Below are positions 44,154-52,549 of a stretch of DNA of 64,000 nt, piece by piece. The position numbers and the translations under genes are program-made. Numbering within the stretch: the first letter of the stretch is position 1; each line of letters starts with the position of its first letter. Origin of the DNA: Lachnospiraceae bacterium (GTDB taxonomy: Bacteria > Bacillota > Clostridia > Lachnospirales > Lachnospiraceae); assembly GCA_014804755.1 (NCBI GenBank), contig JAAUZE010000010.1, positions 160,185-224,184 of the forward strand. The letters are read 5' to 3'. The notes beneath the pieces are model-generated. The model did not search any database. It was not told the origin of the DNA and saw only the letters and a list, made by a program, of their open reading frames with translations.

Positions 44154-44181
44154 TTGACAATATACTAAAAAAATATATAAT
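44154..44181 (+). promoter_or_regulatory. sigma-A promoter of perR-rubrerythrin
   Basis: TTGACA, 16 bases and a perfect TATAAT, 8 bases from the -35 of the divergent luxS promoter. Confidence 0.85.
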
Positions 44182-44185
44182 AAAA

Positions 44186-44200
44186 CAGTAATCATTACTA
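44186..44200 (+). promoter_or_regulatory. candidate PerR box at the perR transcription start
   Basis: CAGTAATCATTACTA is centred on a perfect 11-base palindrome GTAATCATTAC. It matches the PerR consensus TTATAATnATTATAA at 9 of 14 half-site positions and begins 5 bases after the -10, the usual place for PerR self-repression. Confidence 0.55.
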
Positions 44201-44234
44201 ATATTGAGAAAGCATATGAAGAAGGGGATGCTTG

Positions 44235-44627
44235 ATGGCGTTAAAGTACAGCAGACAGCGTGAAGCAATTAAAGAATTTCTCTGTACGAGAAAAGACCAT
44301 CCGACGGCAGATGTTGTCTATGCGAATGTGAGCAGACAATATCCGAATATCAGTCTCGGAACGGTATACCGCAATCTAACGCTGTTAGCGGATATGGGTG
44401 AGATCCGCCGGCTGCATCTCGGGGACGGACAGGATCATTTTGATGCGGACACGTCGGAGCATTATCATTTTATCTGCCAGAAATGCGGCAGGGTGATGGA
44501 CCTGCAGATGGAGAGCATTGAGAAGATCAATGACCTTGCGGGTGTCGGATTTGACGGGCAGATCGCCGGGCATATTACTTATTTTTATGGTGTGTGCGGA
44601 GAATGCAGCGCACAGAAACAACAGTAA
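44235..44627 (+). CDS. perR: Fur-family regulator, PerR-like
   Basis: This 130-residue peroxide-sensing repressor has a winged-helix N-terminal half with HPTADVVYANVSRQYPNISLGTVYRNL. The metal-sensing site is in DHFDADTSEHYHFIC (PerR-type Asp and His). The structural zinc site has CxxC pairs in CQKCG and CGEC. The PerR-type Asp before the HxH distinguishes it from Fur. It is co-transcribed with rubrerythrin and faces a candidate operator overlapping its own start. Confidence 0.9.
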   Translation: MALKYSRQREAIKEFLCTRKDHPTADVVYANVSRQYPNISLGTVYRNLTLLADMGEIRRLHLGDGQDHFDADTSEHYHFICQKCGRVMDLQMESIEKINDLAGVGFDGQIAGHITYFYGVCGECSAQKQQ

Positions 44628-44697
44628 GGAAAGGGAATGATCATGGGCGTGACGCTCATATCAAAATAATTTTTTAACAGGAAAAGGAGAAAAGGCT

Positions 44698-45237
44698 ATG
44701 AAATTTGTATGTTCTGTATGTGGTTATGTACATGAAGGTGATGCGGCTCCGGAGGCATGCCCGGTATGTAAGGCTCCGGCGGATAAGTTTGTTGCGCAGG
44801 GTTCGGATTTAACATGGGCGGCAGAGCACGTTGTAGGTGTTGCGCAGGGCGTTCCCGAGGATATTATCGCGGATTTGAGAGCAAACTTTAACGGAGAGTG
44901 CTCCGAGGTCGGTATGTATCTTGCAATGGCAAGAGTCGCATATCGCGAGGGTTATCCGGAAGTTGGTCTTTACTATGAGAAAGCGGCATGGGAGGAAGCG
45001 GAGCATGCGGCAAAATTTGCGGAGCTGCTCGGCGAGGTTGTGACCGATTCCACCAAGAAGAACTTACAGATGCGTGTCGAGGCTGAGAACGGCGCGACCG
45101 CAGGCAAGACAGATCTTGCAAAGCGCGCAAAGGCGTTAAATCTTGACGCGATCCATGATACGGTTCATGAGATGGCACGTGATGAGGCTCGTCACGGCAA
45201 GGCGTTTGAGGGTCTGTTAAAGAGATATTTTAACTAA
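44698..45237 (+). CDS. rubrerythrin with N-terminal rubredoxin domain
   Basis: This 179-residue peroxide reductase has its domains in reverse of the classic order. An N-terminal rubredoxin-type iron site ([23 protein letters not shown]) is followed by the di-iron erythrin bundle with [24 protein letters not shown] and [11 protein letters not shown]. This 'reverse rubrerythrin' is typical of obligate anaerobes and detoxifies hydrogen peroxide and oxygen. It lies directly downstream of perR, so peroxide control is likely. It is followed by a strong terminator. Confidence 0.96.
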   Translation: MKFVCSVCGYVHEGDAAPEACPVCKAPADKFVAQGSDLTWAAEHVVGVAQGVPEDIIADLRANFNGECSEVGMYLAMARVAYREGYPEVGLYYEKAAWEEAEHAAKFAELLGEVVTDSTKKNLQMRVEAENGATAGKTDLAKRAKALNLDAIHDTVHEMARDEARHGKAFEGLLKRYFN

Positions 45238-45273
45238 GAACAGGCGTGGGAAACGCACTATATTTGAGAATTT

Positions 45274-45313
45274 AAGGGTATGCCGGGCTGCTCCGGCATA
45301 CCCTTATTTTTGT
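45274..45313 (+). terminator. rubrerythrin terminator
   Basis: AAGGGTATGCCGG, a GCTGCT loop and CCGGCATACCCTT, followed by ATTTTTG. Confidence 0.9.
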
Positions 45314-45370
45314 ACGAGCGGTCGCATCTGAAAGTGGAGGATTTTTCAAGGACTTTAAGTCGTCTTAAAT

Positions 45371-45407
45371 TTGATATACTTATGATAAAATTTATGCTAT
45401 GATAAAA
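45371..45407 (+). promoter_or_regulatory. promoter with direct repeats ahead of brnT
   Basis: A candidate TTGATA-16-TATGCT promoter overlaps two direct repeats TATGATAAAA at 45381-45390 and 45398-45407, 17 bases apart. Such repeats could be the operator for the BrnA-like antitoxin. Confidence 0.45.
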
Positions 45408-45447
45408 ATAATTATAGAATATATTCTTTATGGGGGCAGAAGCTTCA

Positions 45448-45729
45448 TTGAAATTTGAATGGGATGAGAATAAAAATCAATTGAATCTGGAAAAACACGG
45501 AATTGATTTTGAGACAGCAATACTGGTTTTTAATGATTCACAGCGCATTGAAATATATGATGTGGAACATAGTATAGAAGAAGATCGATATAATACAATT
45601 GGAATGGTTAACGATGTGCTGTTTGTTGTATATACAGAGCGGAAAGAATATATCCGCTTAATATCGGCAAGACTTGCCACGAAAACAGAAAGGAGTATTT
45701 ATTATGATACGGAAAGTTACTTTGGATAG
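45448..45729 (+). CDS. brnT: BrnT-family ribonuclease toxin
   Basis: This encodes 93 residues. The fold signature FEWDENKNQLNLEKHGIDFETAILVFND and the ending LISARLATKTERSIYY are diagnostic for BrnT, a RelE-like toxin. TTG at 45448 gives the standard N-terminus and has a GGGGG/AGAAG region before it; ATG at 45430 in the same frame would add six residues. It overlaps the antitoxin gene by 26 bases. Type II toxin-antitoxin pairs of this class occur in many Clostridia. Confidence 0.9.
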   Translation: MKFEWDENKNQLNLEKHGIDFETAILVFNDSQRIEIYDVEHSIEEDRYNTIGMVNDVLFVVYTERKEYIRLISARLATKTERSIYYDTESYFG

Positions 45730-45892
45730 AAATCAGAAACCGACGGATGAGCAGATAAAACAGATAAAAGAAGCGGCAAAGAGAGAAATTGTTTTTGATG
45801 AAGATTCACCGGAACTGACGCCGGCAATGGAAAAAGCGTTTCGATTAGCCGCAAAAAACCGCAACACGCAGAGACAGGCGGGGGTGTCGTGA
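45704..45892 (+). CDS. BrnA-like antitoxin
   Basis: This encodes 62 residues; the start follows AAAGGAG. The N-terminal half is basic with a QIKQIKEAAKRE helix. The acidic DEDSPELTPAMEKAF segment resembles BrnA antitoxin C-termini, which bind BrnT and carry a ribbon-helix-helix in longer members. Here the DNA-binding domain is short or absent. Its position directly after brnT supports the antitoxin role. Confidence 0.7.
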   Translation: MIRKVTLDRNQKPTDEQIKQIKEAAKREIVFDEDSPELTPAMEKAFRLAAKNRNTQRQAGVS

Positions 45893-45986
45893 TTTTTGTA
45901 TATATTAAAAATCCTTCATTCTTGATTGGTTGTTGAGCGGCAAACTGACATGATCACCATTAGCACTTAACATATCCTCAAAACCG

Positions 45987-46035
45987 GAAACAGCGGTAGA
46001 ATCGTAGTTACACATCACGTTTCTACCGCTGTTTC
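45987..46035. repeat. 15-bp perfect inverted repeat with 19-base loop
   Basis: GAAACAGCGGTAGAA and its exact complement flank a 19-base loop in the gap between the BrnA-like gene and the minus-strand membrane protein gene. No T run follows on either strand. It may be a long hairpin RNA, a repeated element or a bidirectional structure near the minus gene's 3' end. Confidence 0.5.
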
Positions 46036-46086
46036 ATCAGAATCATATTTGCCGGGCCCTGTGACAACGCCGGAACCAAGCCTCGC

Positions 46087-47013
46087 TTACCGCGTGCTTT
46101 TCTGCAATTGATCTTCTATTTTCTCATCTGCCAGCCCGTATCTCCTGAATGCGTTTAGAGCATAGTATAAATCCTCCTGACGTCGAAAATATCCGCGCCA
46201 AGCCCGTTCACGCCCGCCGTTTACGGCGATTTCCATGGTATAGCAGGTTCGAAAATGAGGTCGGAATCCGATCATATAGGGCGCTTTTTTTAGTGTCACT
46301 TTATCTATGTATCTGTTTTTGATGATCCGGCATTTTTGTAATTGACGGAAATAGGAATATTCTTCTGTTACCCAGGCCGTGGAAGCGCGGGACTGTGGGT
46401 CTGCCGAATAAGAGAAATTGATGACTCCGATTCTCGAAAGCTGCGCGCCAAAGGCTTCTTTCTCCGCATCGGACGGTAACTGTTCAGAAACAGAACGTAA
46501 AATAGAACGCATATATTGTTTCCGATAATCTGAAATCCACCATGTAAACCAAAAAACAAAAAGACAAAACAGGAGTGCAATCCACTGGTAAACACCGAGG
46601 ACGCCGTCGGTTTCATCCAAGATCAAATAGAGCATAAGCAGCATGCACCAGATCATGGAAATGCTTAATACTCCGGTAAATATACGAGGAGCACGGAGCT
46701 TTGCCTTCAACTGCGTCTCCTCGTTTGAGAGCCAGCGCGCAAACAATGGTGTTCGCCCAAGTTCCTGTTGAAAAAGCTTTAGTTTGGCTTCTGTTCTTCT
46801 GTCTTTCATCAACAGCAGAAAAATAATCCCGCAAAAGATAAGACAGCCGACCAATCCAATGATCCCCATCGTTATGCTAAAGTCTGCCAACTCCATATCA
46901 CCCTCAGCCAAAAGCTGCTTTCTTCGAAATACCGAAAACGGAATCAGGGCAAAGAATAAGATTGCGAGGATGCCGAGAATGACATAGATGAGTTTGTTTG
47001 TTTTCTTTCCCAA
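46087..47013 (-). CDS. four-span membrane protein, unknown
   Basis: This encodes 308 residues. TTG at 47013 is the chosen start because AAAGGGAGG precedes it; a longer in-frame form from 47079 would include the ribosome site. Two hydrophobic helices lie at about 8-30 and 48-68 and two more at about 107-130 and 140-160. A soluble cytoplasmic domain with many basic and aromatic residues fills the C-terminal half. It is divergent from the HTH regulator. I do not recognise the family. Confidence 0.72.
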   Translation of the reverse strand: MGKKTNKLIYVILGILAILFFALIPFSVFRRKQLLAEGDMELADFSITMGIIGLVGCLIFCGIIFLLLMKDRRTEAKLKLFQQELGRTPLFARWLSNEETQLKAKLRAPRIFTGVLSISMIWCMLLMLYLILDETDGVLGVYQWIALLFCLFVFWFTWWISDYRKQYMRSILRSVSEQLPSDAEKEAFGAQLSRIGVINFSYSADPQSRASTAWVTEEYSYFRQLQKCRIIKNRYIDKVTLKKAPYMIGFRPHFRTCYTMEIAVNGGRERAWRGYFRRQEDLYYALNAFRRYGLADEKIEDQLQKSTR

Positions 47014-47137
47014 TGGTATGCCTCCCTTTCCTAAAAATATATCTATTAGTAGTGTACTGAAATAATTGGAAAATCGCAACCGCTTTTCTAAGAGAGATTC
47101 TTTTTAGAAGCTTTTTTTGAAATTCCGGTAAAAACTA

Positions 47138-47184
47138 TTGACTATCAGAAAGTCTTTACCGTACCATCTGTAAAGAAGGACTTT
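47138..47184 (+). promoter_or_regulatory. candidate autoregulated promoter of the HTH gene
   Basis: TTGACT (47138-47143) with an 18-base spacer to TACCAT overlaps an inverted repeat AAAGTCTTTAC/GTAAAGAAGGACTTT (47149-47159 and 47170-47184). An HTH repressor encoded next could bind there. Confidence 0.45.
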
Positions 47185-47203
47185 TACTTGGAGGTTTTAC
47201 GTA

Positions 47204-47926
47204 ATGCTGTTGATCGGAGCAAAAATACAGGAATATCGAAAAAATGCCGGCTTCAGTCAGGAGGAGTTTGCCGCGAAGATCGGTGTGACGAGACAGGCGG
47301 TATCCAAATGGGAGCTGGATAAGGCGTATCCGGATTTGGATAAGCTGGTGGTCATCTGCGATGTTTTTCAGATTAGCATAACGGAATTTATTTACGGAAA
47401 AATGGTTGCCGCGCCGGATGAAACGACTGGTGGGGAAGCTTTGGAAATGAAGATGCTGTCTGTCGGAAAGGCGCGTGGAAAAGGAGCTTCAATGCGGCTT
47501 GGTGCCATGCTCGTGCTGCTTGGCGCGCTGTTTTTGTTCTGCGGCGTGCTGCTTGTCACGACCCTGTTTCATTATTCGTGGAAAAAAGATGACGGGCTCA
47601 TAGAGCGGGCAAGAGTGGAGCGGGTCTATCAGCAGTACACAAAGGCGGATCTTAGTTTTTATGATGACGTTTCCCGCAAGGTCTTAAAAACAGTATGGCT
47701 GGACGTTGATGGTATCCGGGAAGGCGATTATATTGCGTGCTACACCGATGAGAAGCAGCAGGGGATTTACTATGAATATCATGCGCGGACGCCGGTCACG
47801 CTTGCGGTTCTCACAGGGGGATTTTTCGTGCTGTTTTTGCTGTGCCTCGCGGAGCTTCGCCGTCTTTCAAAAGAAAACGGCTGGCATATACTGATCGATG
47901 AGAAAAAAGAGAAGGAGCAGATATGA
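47204..47926 (+). CDS. membrane-anchored XRE-family transcriptional regulator
   Basis: This encodes 240 residues. The N-terminal HTH (residues about 5-62: GAKIQEYRKNAGFSQEEFAAKIGVTRQAVSKWE) is a Cro/C1 type. Two hydrophobic spans follow (about 101-122 and 202-222), with a soluble extracytoplasmic stretch of about 80 residues between them. DNA binding from a membrane-tethered protein suggests a sensor that responds to surface conditions. It overlaps the next gene by 4 bases. Confidence 0.85.
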   Translation: MLLIGAKIQEYRKNAGFSQEEFAAKIGVTRQAVSKWELDKAYPDLDKLVVICDVFQISITEFIYGKMVAAPDETTGGEALEMKMLSVGKARGKGASMRLGAMLVLLGALFLFCGVLLVTTLFHYSWKKDDGLIERARVERVYQQYTKADLSFYDDVSRKVLKTVWLDVDGIREGDYIACYTDEKQQGIYYEYHARTPVTLAVLTGGFFVLFLLCLAELRRLSKENGWHILIDEKKEKEQI

Positions 47927-49059
47927 TCGGGATCAACAGAAAAACGGGGATCGCCGCGGCCGCAGTCTGGCTGTTTGCGGTCTTTTTGGGACTGTGGTTT
48001 GCGGGAGTTCTTTCTTTTAGCGAAAAAAGGACGCCGGAAGCCGAAGAAAGCAGTGTGACGGCCGGACAGAATGAGGAACAGGCGCGGGTCTGGGAGATCG
48101 TCTTTCGGGGCATGAAGTTTACAATACCGCAAAAAGGAATCGCGTTGGTGCATGAGAGCGGCTGCCTGAATATCAGGCAGAACGATCAGTATTTGATTCA
48201 GATTTCGATAGAGGATGATTCGATCGACGACATATGGGAAAGCATGAACACCAGACAAGAGACGCTCATAGAATCCGGTTACCGCTTAGAAAAAGAAGCG
48301 GTGCGGCTGACGGAAGGCGGACAGGACCATATCCGGTATGTGGTCAGTATGGAAAAGGAGCGGGGGAGTGATTATGACCGTTCTTATTTTGCGGTAGTGT
48401 TTGCGCCGGCGGAGGAGGGGCGGCATATATTGGCGGTCGCCCGGTACGACGGAATCGACGTAGACGCTCTGGATGAGGAAGCCCGCGATCAGGTATATGA
48501 GGAAGCGTTTGCCGCGGTGGGGGCCGTTTTGGATACGGCGTGTCCCACGGACGAGATCGATGATGAGGTGGGAAGCTATTGGATGGAGGATGTGAGTCTT
48601 GATCCGGAACAGCCGTATCTCGCGGAGGATACGATCACGTACGGGGACGGGCAATATATGCTGACCGTCCGACTGCCCGAAGGCTGTATGCTGGTCGCGG
48701 ATAATATCGCGGGAAAAGAGTATTTTGATTCGGTCAATCAGGTGTACATTTATGCAAATGTGATAGAGTACAAATGGCAGACGGCCAAGGATATGGCGGA
48801 CATGCTTGCGGCGAGGGAGCTTTCCCGCATTCATGAAGAGGGTGAGACGGAGGTAAACGGAAGAACGTTCTATTATTACTCTTATTCCGTTTTAGAGTAT
48901 GAAAAGAACAAAACAGCGGTCCGTTATCACTTTGAGGCGTTTTGTGATTTGGAAGACGGGAGCATCTATACACTAGCCGGGTATGCGGAAGATTACCCGG
49001 AAGCGCTTGAGAAAACCTACTATATAGATTGGATGGATGTGACCCTTCTTTCTGTGTGA
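47923..49059 (+). CDS. membrane-anchored extracytoplasmic protein, unknown
   Basis: This encodes 378 residues. The N-terminal helix (about 9-32: AAAAVWLFAVFLGLWFAGVLSF) is an uncleaved anchor or signal peptide. The rest is an acidic extracellular domain rich in D, E and Y, with two halves of similar length that both carry an extended YxLxV/YYY pattern. No catalytic motif is seen. It is translationally coupled (ATGA) to the HTH regulator and may be the sensed or controlled partner. Confidence 0.72.
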   Translation: MIGINRKTGIAAAAVWLFAVFLGLWFAGVLSFSEKRTPEAEESSVTAGQNEEQARVWEIVFRGMKFTIPQKGIALVHESGCLNIRQNDQYLIQISIEDDSIDDIWESMNTRQETLIESGYRLEKEAVRLTEGGQDHIRYVVSMEKERGSDYDRSYFAVVFAPAEEGRHILAVARYDGIDVDALDEEARDQVYEEAFAAVGAVLDTACPTDEIDDEVGSYWMEDVSLDPEQPYLAEDTITYGDGQYMLTVRLPEGCMLVADNIAGKEYFDSVNQVYIYANVIEYKWQTAKDMADMLAARELSRIHEEGETEVNGRTFYYYSYSVLEYEKNKTAVRYHFEAFCDLEDGSIYTLAGYAEDYPEALEKTYYIDWMDVTLLSV

Positions 49060-49163
49060 GAAACCAACGGTTGCGATTCTGCAACCAGATTTTGCTTGTA
49101 AAAGAGAACCTGTTTTCCTCATAATCTTTTTAACAAAGAAGGAAAAGGAGTATGAGGACAAAC

Positions 49164-50021
49164 ATGAAAAAAATGAATAAGACAGAAGTGATTTTCCTTG
49201 CGGCGGCAATGATCTGCGGGCTGGCGGCCTGCGGCGATTCCGAAAAGGAAAGCGGAACAACGGGAAGCGTAACACCGGCAACATCCTACCAGGATTCCGC
49301 GCAGAACAGCGGATGGAATGCGGACTCGGATACAGATTTGGATGCCGGACAGGACACAGCTTCGGAGGATGGTCAGGACGCCGGACAGGACACAGATTTG
49401 GACGCCGGACAGGATGCAGATTCGGAAGACGGACAGGACGCCAGACAGGACGCAGATTCCGAGAATGGTCAGGATGATGAGCAGGATACAGACGCCCCGA
49501 CCGCAGACGATTATGCATTTTCCACGAATGATTGGAAAACGCTGGAATTTGCGTTAGACGGGGTAGTCTACACATTTCCCTTAACGTGGTCCGATATTGA
49601 GGCGGCAGGCTTTCTGATTGATGAGGATTATCGTCATGAGGTGTTGGAATCCAATTATTATACGCTGAGCGTGAACGCGGAAAATGAAGCGGAAGAGCGG
49701 ATTTCCGTCCGGTTTAAGAACTTTACTGAGGGGGATCGGGAGCTGCAGGACTGCGATGTGTATGGAATCGGGTTTGAGGTGTCGCAATGGAGAGACGTCA
49801 ATCCGGATGTGATGTTATGCAACGGCGTGACATTCGGTATGACGGCTGAGGAAGTAAAGGCGCTCATGGGAGAGCCGGACTATTCTTATGAAAGCGAAGG
49901 CGATGATTATACAAGCATCAGCATGGAGTATTATGTTACGGGACATTCCTATGATAATGAGATTGAATTTTATTTTTGGAACGGAGTATTAACGGAGATT
50001 GACATCCTAAATAAGGAATGA
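49164..50021 (+). CDS. repeat-containing lipoprotein
   Basis: This encodes 285 residues. The lipobox is in AMICGLAACGDS (Cys23), so the protein is exported and lipid-anchored. About residues 50-110 form an acidic tandem repeat of the type DAGQD(T/A)DSEDGQ. The C-terminal half is a globular domain with FALDGVVYTFPLTW, FKNFTEGDRELQDC and a KALMGEPDYSY end, resembling DUF-type lipoproteins of Firmicutes whose function is unknown. ATG at 49164 is preferred; ATG at 49152 nearly abuts the GGAG. Confidence 0.78.
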   Translation: MKKMNKTEVIFLAAAMICGLAACGDSEKESGTTGSVTPATSYQDSAQNSGWNADSDTDLDAGQDTASEDGQDAGQDTDLDAGQDADSEDGQDARQDADSENGQDDEQDTDAPTADDYAFSTNDWKTLEFALDGVVYTFPLTWSDIEAAGFLIDEDYRHEVLESNYYTLSVNAENEAEERISVRFKNFTEGDRELQDCDVYGIGFEVSQWRDVNPDVMLCNGVTFGMTAEEVKALMGEPDYSYESEGDDYTSISMEYYVTGHSYDNEIEFYFWNGVLTEIDILNKE

Positions 50022-50059
50022 TCGGAAACGGAGCGGGAAAAAGACAGTGGAAGCTTATA

Positions 50060-50081
50060 GACAGCGAAAGCTGTCTTTTTT
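50060..50081 (+). terminator. terminator of the regulator/lipoprotein operon
   Basis: GACAGC, a GAAA tetraloop and GCTGTC, followed by TTTTTT. Confidence 0.88.
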
Positions 50082-50221
50082 CTGTTTTCGAGCTTTACGC
50101 GTGAATTTTATTCTTTTTTTATAATAATTCGCCAAGTGTTTATAGAAACTGTTTGTGGAGTGTATTATAATGAAAACATGATGGAAGTCGGTATTGCAGG
50201 TCGATCAGACGGGAGGCGGGC

Positions 50222-51712
50222 ATGAAGCTAAAGACGAGATTGCAGATTACATTTGTTGCAATGATCCTGATGCCCCTGCTGTTGATCGGCTTGATTTACG
50301 GTGTGACGCGGATTGCGTTGGCAAACACCTTTCGGGATCAGTACGGAATGAAGGCGGTGAGCGTATCACTCATTTCCAATCCGGTCGAGGCGTTCAGTGA
50401 GCTGACCGACGAGGAATATCGTGAGTTGTCCGCCATGGCGGAGGAGGATCCGGGGAGGTTGCTTGACGTTTCATACCTCGAAAGCATTGGCGCGCAGCTT
50501 GAGAAAAAAGCGTCCGGCCTTTTTGTTTTTGTAAACGGAGAAAATATTTATCATCAGTTCGCCGCCTATGATGAGGCGGCGGAAGTTTTAGAGGAGCTTG
50601 GCAAAAACATAGAGCTCGGCGGCGACGGATACTATCTGGGCGCGCGAAAGCTGCTGATCAAACAGCTTTATTTTTCCGGGCAGGAGTTCGGAGAAGGAAA
50701 AATCTATATCGTAACGCGGGTGCGCAATTTTGTTTCCGCGGGATTGCTGTTTTCCCTGATGATCCTGATTATTCTTGTGCTGCTCGTGACAAGTTTCTTT
50801 TTGACGGGGTGGATCAGAAACGGTGCGTTCACGCCTCTTTCGGAATTTAATGTCGCCATGCAGCGGATCGCGGACGGGGATTTTGACTATGTGCTGTCCA
50901 CGGGATTCAAGGGCGAGATTTCCGAGCTTTATGAAAATTATAATCAGATGCGTCTGCGCTTAAAGGAGTCCGCAGAGGAGCAGGCGCAGGCGGATAAGCA
51001 GAACAGGGAGCTGATCAGCAATATTTCCCACGACTTAAAAACGCCGATCACCTCGATCAAGGGCTATGTCGAGGGAATCATGGACGGTGTTGCGGACACG
51101 CCTGAAAAAATGGACCGTTATATTAAGACCATTTACAACAAGGCGAATGATATGAACCGTCTGATCAACGAGCTGACGATTTATTCCGGAATTGATTCGA
51201 ACCGGATTCCTTATCATTTTCGCAAGTTGAATGTCGCGGATTATTTCAACGACTGTGTGGAGGAGGTCGGTTTGGATCTGGAGGGGCAGAATATCCGCCT
51301 GAATTATTCCAACATGACGCCTCCTGACACGCTTGTCATTGCTGATCCCGAGCAGATGAAGCGGGTCATTAACAATATTGTAAGCAACAGTGTCAAGTAT
51401 ATGAACCGGGCGAGCGGAACGATCGACATTCGGATTCTGGATGAGATCGATTCGATCAGGGTTGAGCTGGAGGACAACGGGAAAGGCGTGTCCGCCAAGG
51501 AGATCGGCAGAATTTTTGAGCGGTTTTACCGTACGGACGCTTCACGCAATTCGTCGCAGGGAGGAAGCGGCATCGGGCTTTCCATTGTCAAAAAGATCAT
51601 TGAAGATCACGGCGGATATATTTGGGCGACAAGTAAAGAAGGGGAAGGCGTCTGCATGCATTTTGTGCTTCGCAAGTTTGTGGAGAATCCGGACACCGTG
51701 CAGGCAGAATAA
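50222..51712 (+). CDS. sensor histidine kinase
   Basis: This 496-residue membrane kinase has an N-terminal helix (about 9-35), an extracellular sensory domain (about 36-180), a second helix (about 181-204) and a HAMP-type linker. The HisKA site is NISHDLKTPITSIKGYVEGI (phospho-His about residue 269), followed by an HATPase_c domain with VISN, DNGKGV and the GSGIGLSIVKK box. The start follows GGGAGG. The response regulator gene is 137 bases downstream, so the kinase comes first in the pair. Confidence 0.95.
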   Translation: MKLKTRLQITFVAMILMPLLLIGLIYGVTRIALANTFRDQYGMKAVSVSLISNPVEAFSELTDEEYRELSAMAEEDPGRLLDVSYLESIGAQLEKKASGLFVFVNGENIYHQFAAYDEAAEVLEELGKNIELGGDGYYLGARKLLIKQLYFSGQEFGEGKIYIVTRVRNFVSAGLLFSLMILIILVLLVTSFFLTGWIRNGAFTPLSEFNVAMQRIADGDFDYVLSTGFKGEISELYENYNQMRLRLKESAEEQAQADKQNRELISNISHDLKTPITSIKGYVEGIMDGVADTPEKMDRYIKTIYNKANDMNRLINELTIYSGIDSNRIPYHFRKLNVADYFNDCVEEVGLDLEGQNIRLNYSNMTPPDTLVIADPEQMKRVINNIVSNSVKYMNRASGTIDIRILDEIDSIRVELEDNGKGVSAKEIGRIFERFYRTDASRNSSQGGSGIGLSIVKKIIEDHGGYIWATSKEGEGVCMHFVLRKFVENPDTVQAE

Positions 51713-51848
51713 GGAATACGCAGAAACCGCGCGGGCGGAATGTGGAGTTTGTTAAAAATCGGCATACAGGATTTTGAAAGCCGACAGGAAGATAGAGATT
51801 ATCGGGAAAACGCATATACGGCGGAAAATGGGAGACTGGAGGGATGGC

Positions 51849-52538
51849 ATGAGCCGCATATTGATTGTTGAGGATGAAAAGGAGATCGCAGACCTCGAAA
51901 AAGATTATTTGGAGCTTTCGGAGTTTCAGGTGGAGATCGCAAACGACGGGAATGAAGGACTGAATAAGGCGCTTTCCGAGGAGTATGCGCTCGTTGTGCT
52001 CGATCTGATGCTTCCGGGGATGGACGGTTTTGAGGTCTGCCGCCGGATACGGGAGGAAAAGAATATTCCGATCTTAATGGTATCGGCGAAAAAGGATGAT
52101 ATTGACAAGATCAGAGGACTTGGACTCGGTGCGGATGATTACATGACGAAGCCGTTCAGCCCGAGCGAGCTGGTCGCGCGCGTAAAAGCACATCTGGCAA
52201 GATATGACAGACTTGTCGGTTCTGGACAGAAGCAGAATGATATTGTGGAGATCCGGGGACTCAAGATCGACAAAACGGCGCGCCGCGTCTATGTGGACGG
52301 AGAGGAGCGGACATTTACCACAAAGGAATTTGATCTTTTGACGTTTTTGGCGGAGAATCCGAATCATGTGTTTACGAAGGAGGAATTGTTCCGCGAAATA
52401 TGGGATATGGATTCGGTCGGAGACATTGCGACGGTGACGGTTCATATTAAGAAGATTCGTGAAAAACTGGAATACGATACGTCAAAGCCCCAGTATATTG
52501 AGACGATATGGGGCGTCGGCTACCGGTTCAAGGTATAG
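51849..52538 (+). CDS. OmpR/PhoB-family response regulator
   Basis: This encodes 229 residues. The ATG at 51849 (MSRILIVEDEKEI) follows GGAGGG; an earlier ATG at 51774 lies in the intergenic space. The receiver domain has VEDE, the phospho-acceptor in VVLDLMLPGMDG and the KPF lysine. The winged-helix output domain ends with IETIWGVGYRFKV. It is paired with the preceding kinase. The targets are unknown, and the pseudouridine synthase gene follows 12 bases later. Confidence 0.95.
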   Translation: MSRILIVEDEKEIADLEKDYLELSEFQVEIANDGNEGLNKALSEEYALVVLDLMLPGMDGFEVCRRIREEKNIPILMVSAKKDDIDKIRGLGLGADDYMTKPFSPSELVARVKAHLARYDRLVGSGQKQNDIVEIRGLKIDKTARRVYVDGEERTFTTKEFDLLTFLAENPNHVFTKEELFREIWDMDSVGDIATVTVHIKKIREKLEYDTSKPQYIETIWGVGYRFKV

Positions 52539-52549
52539 AGAGTGCATGG

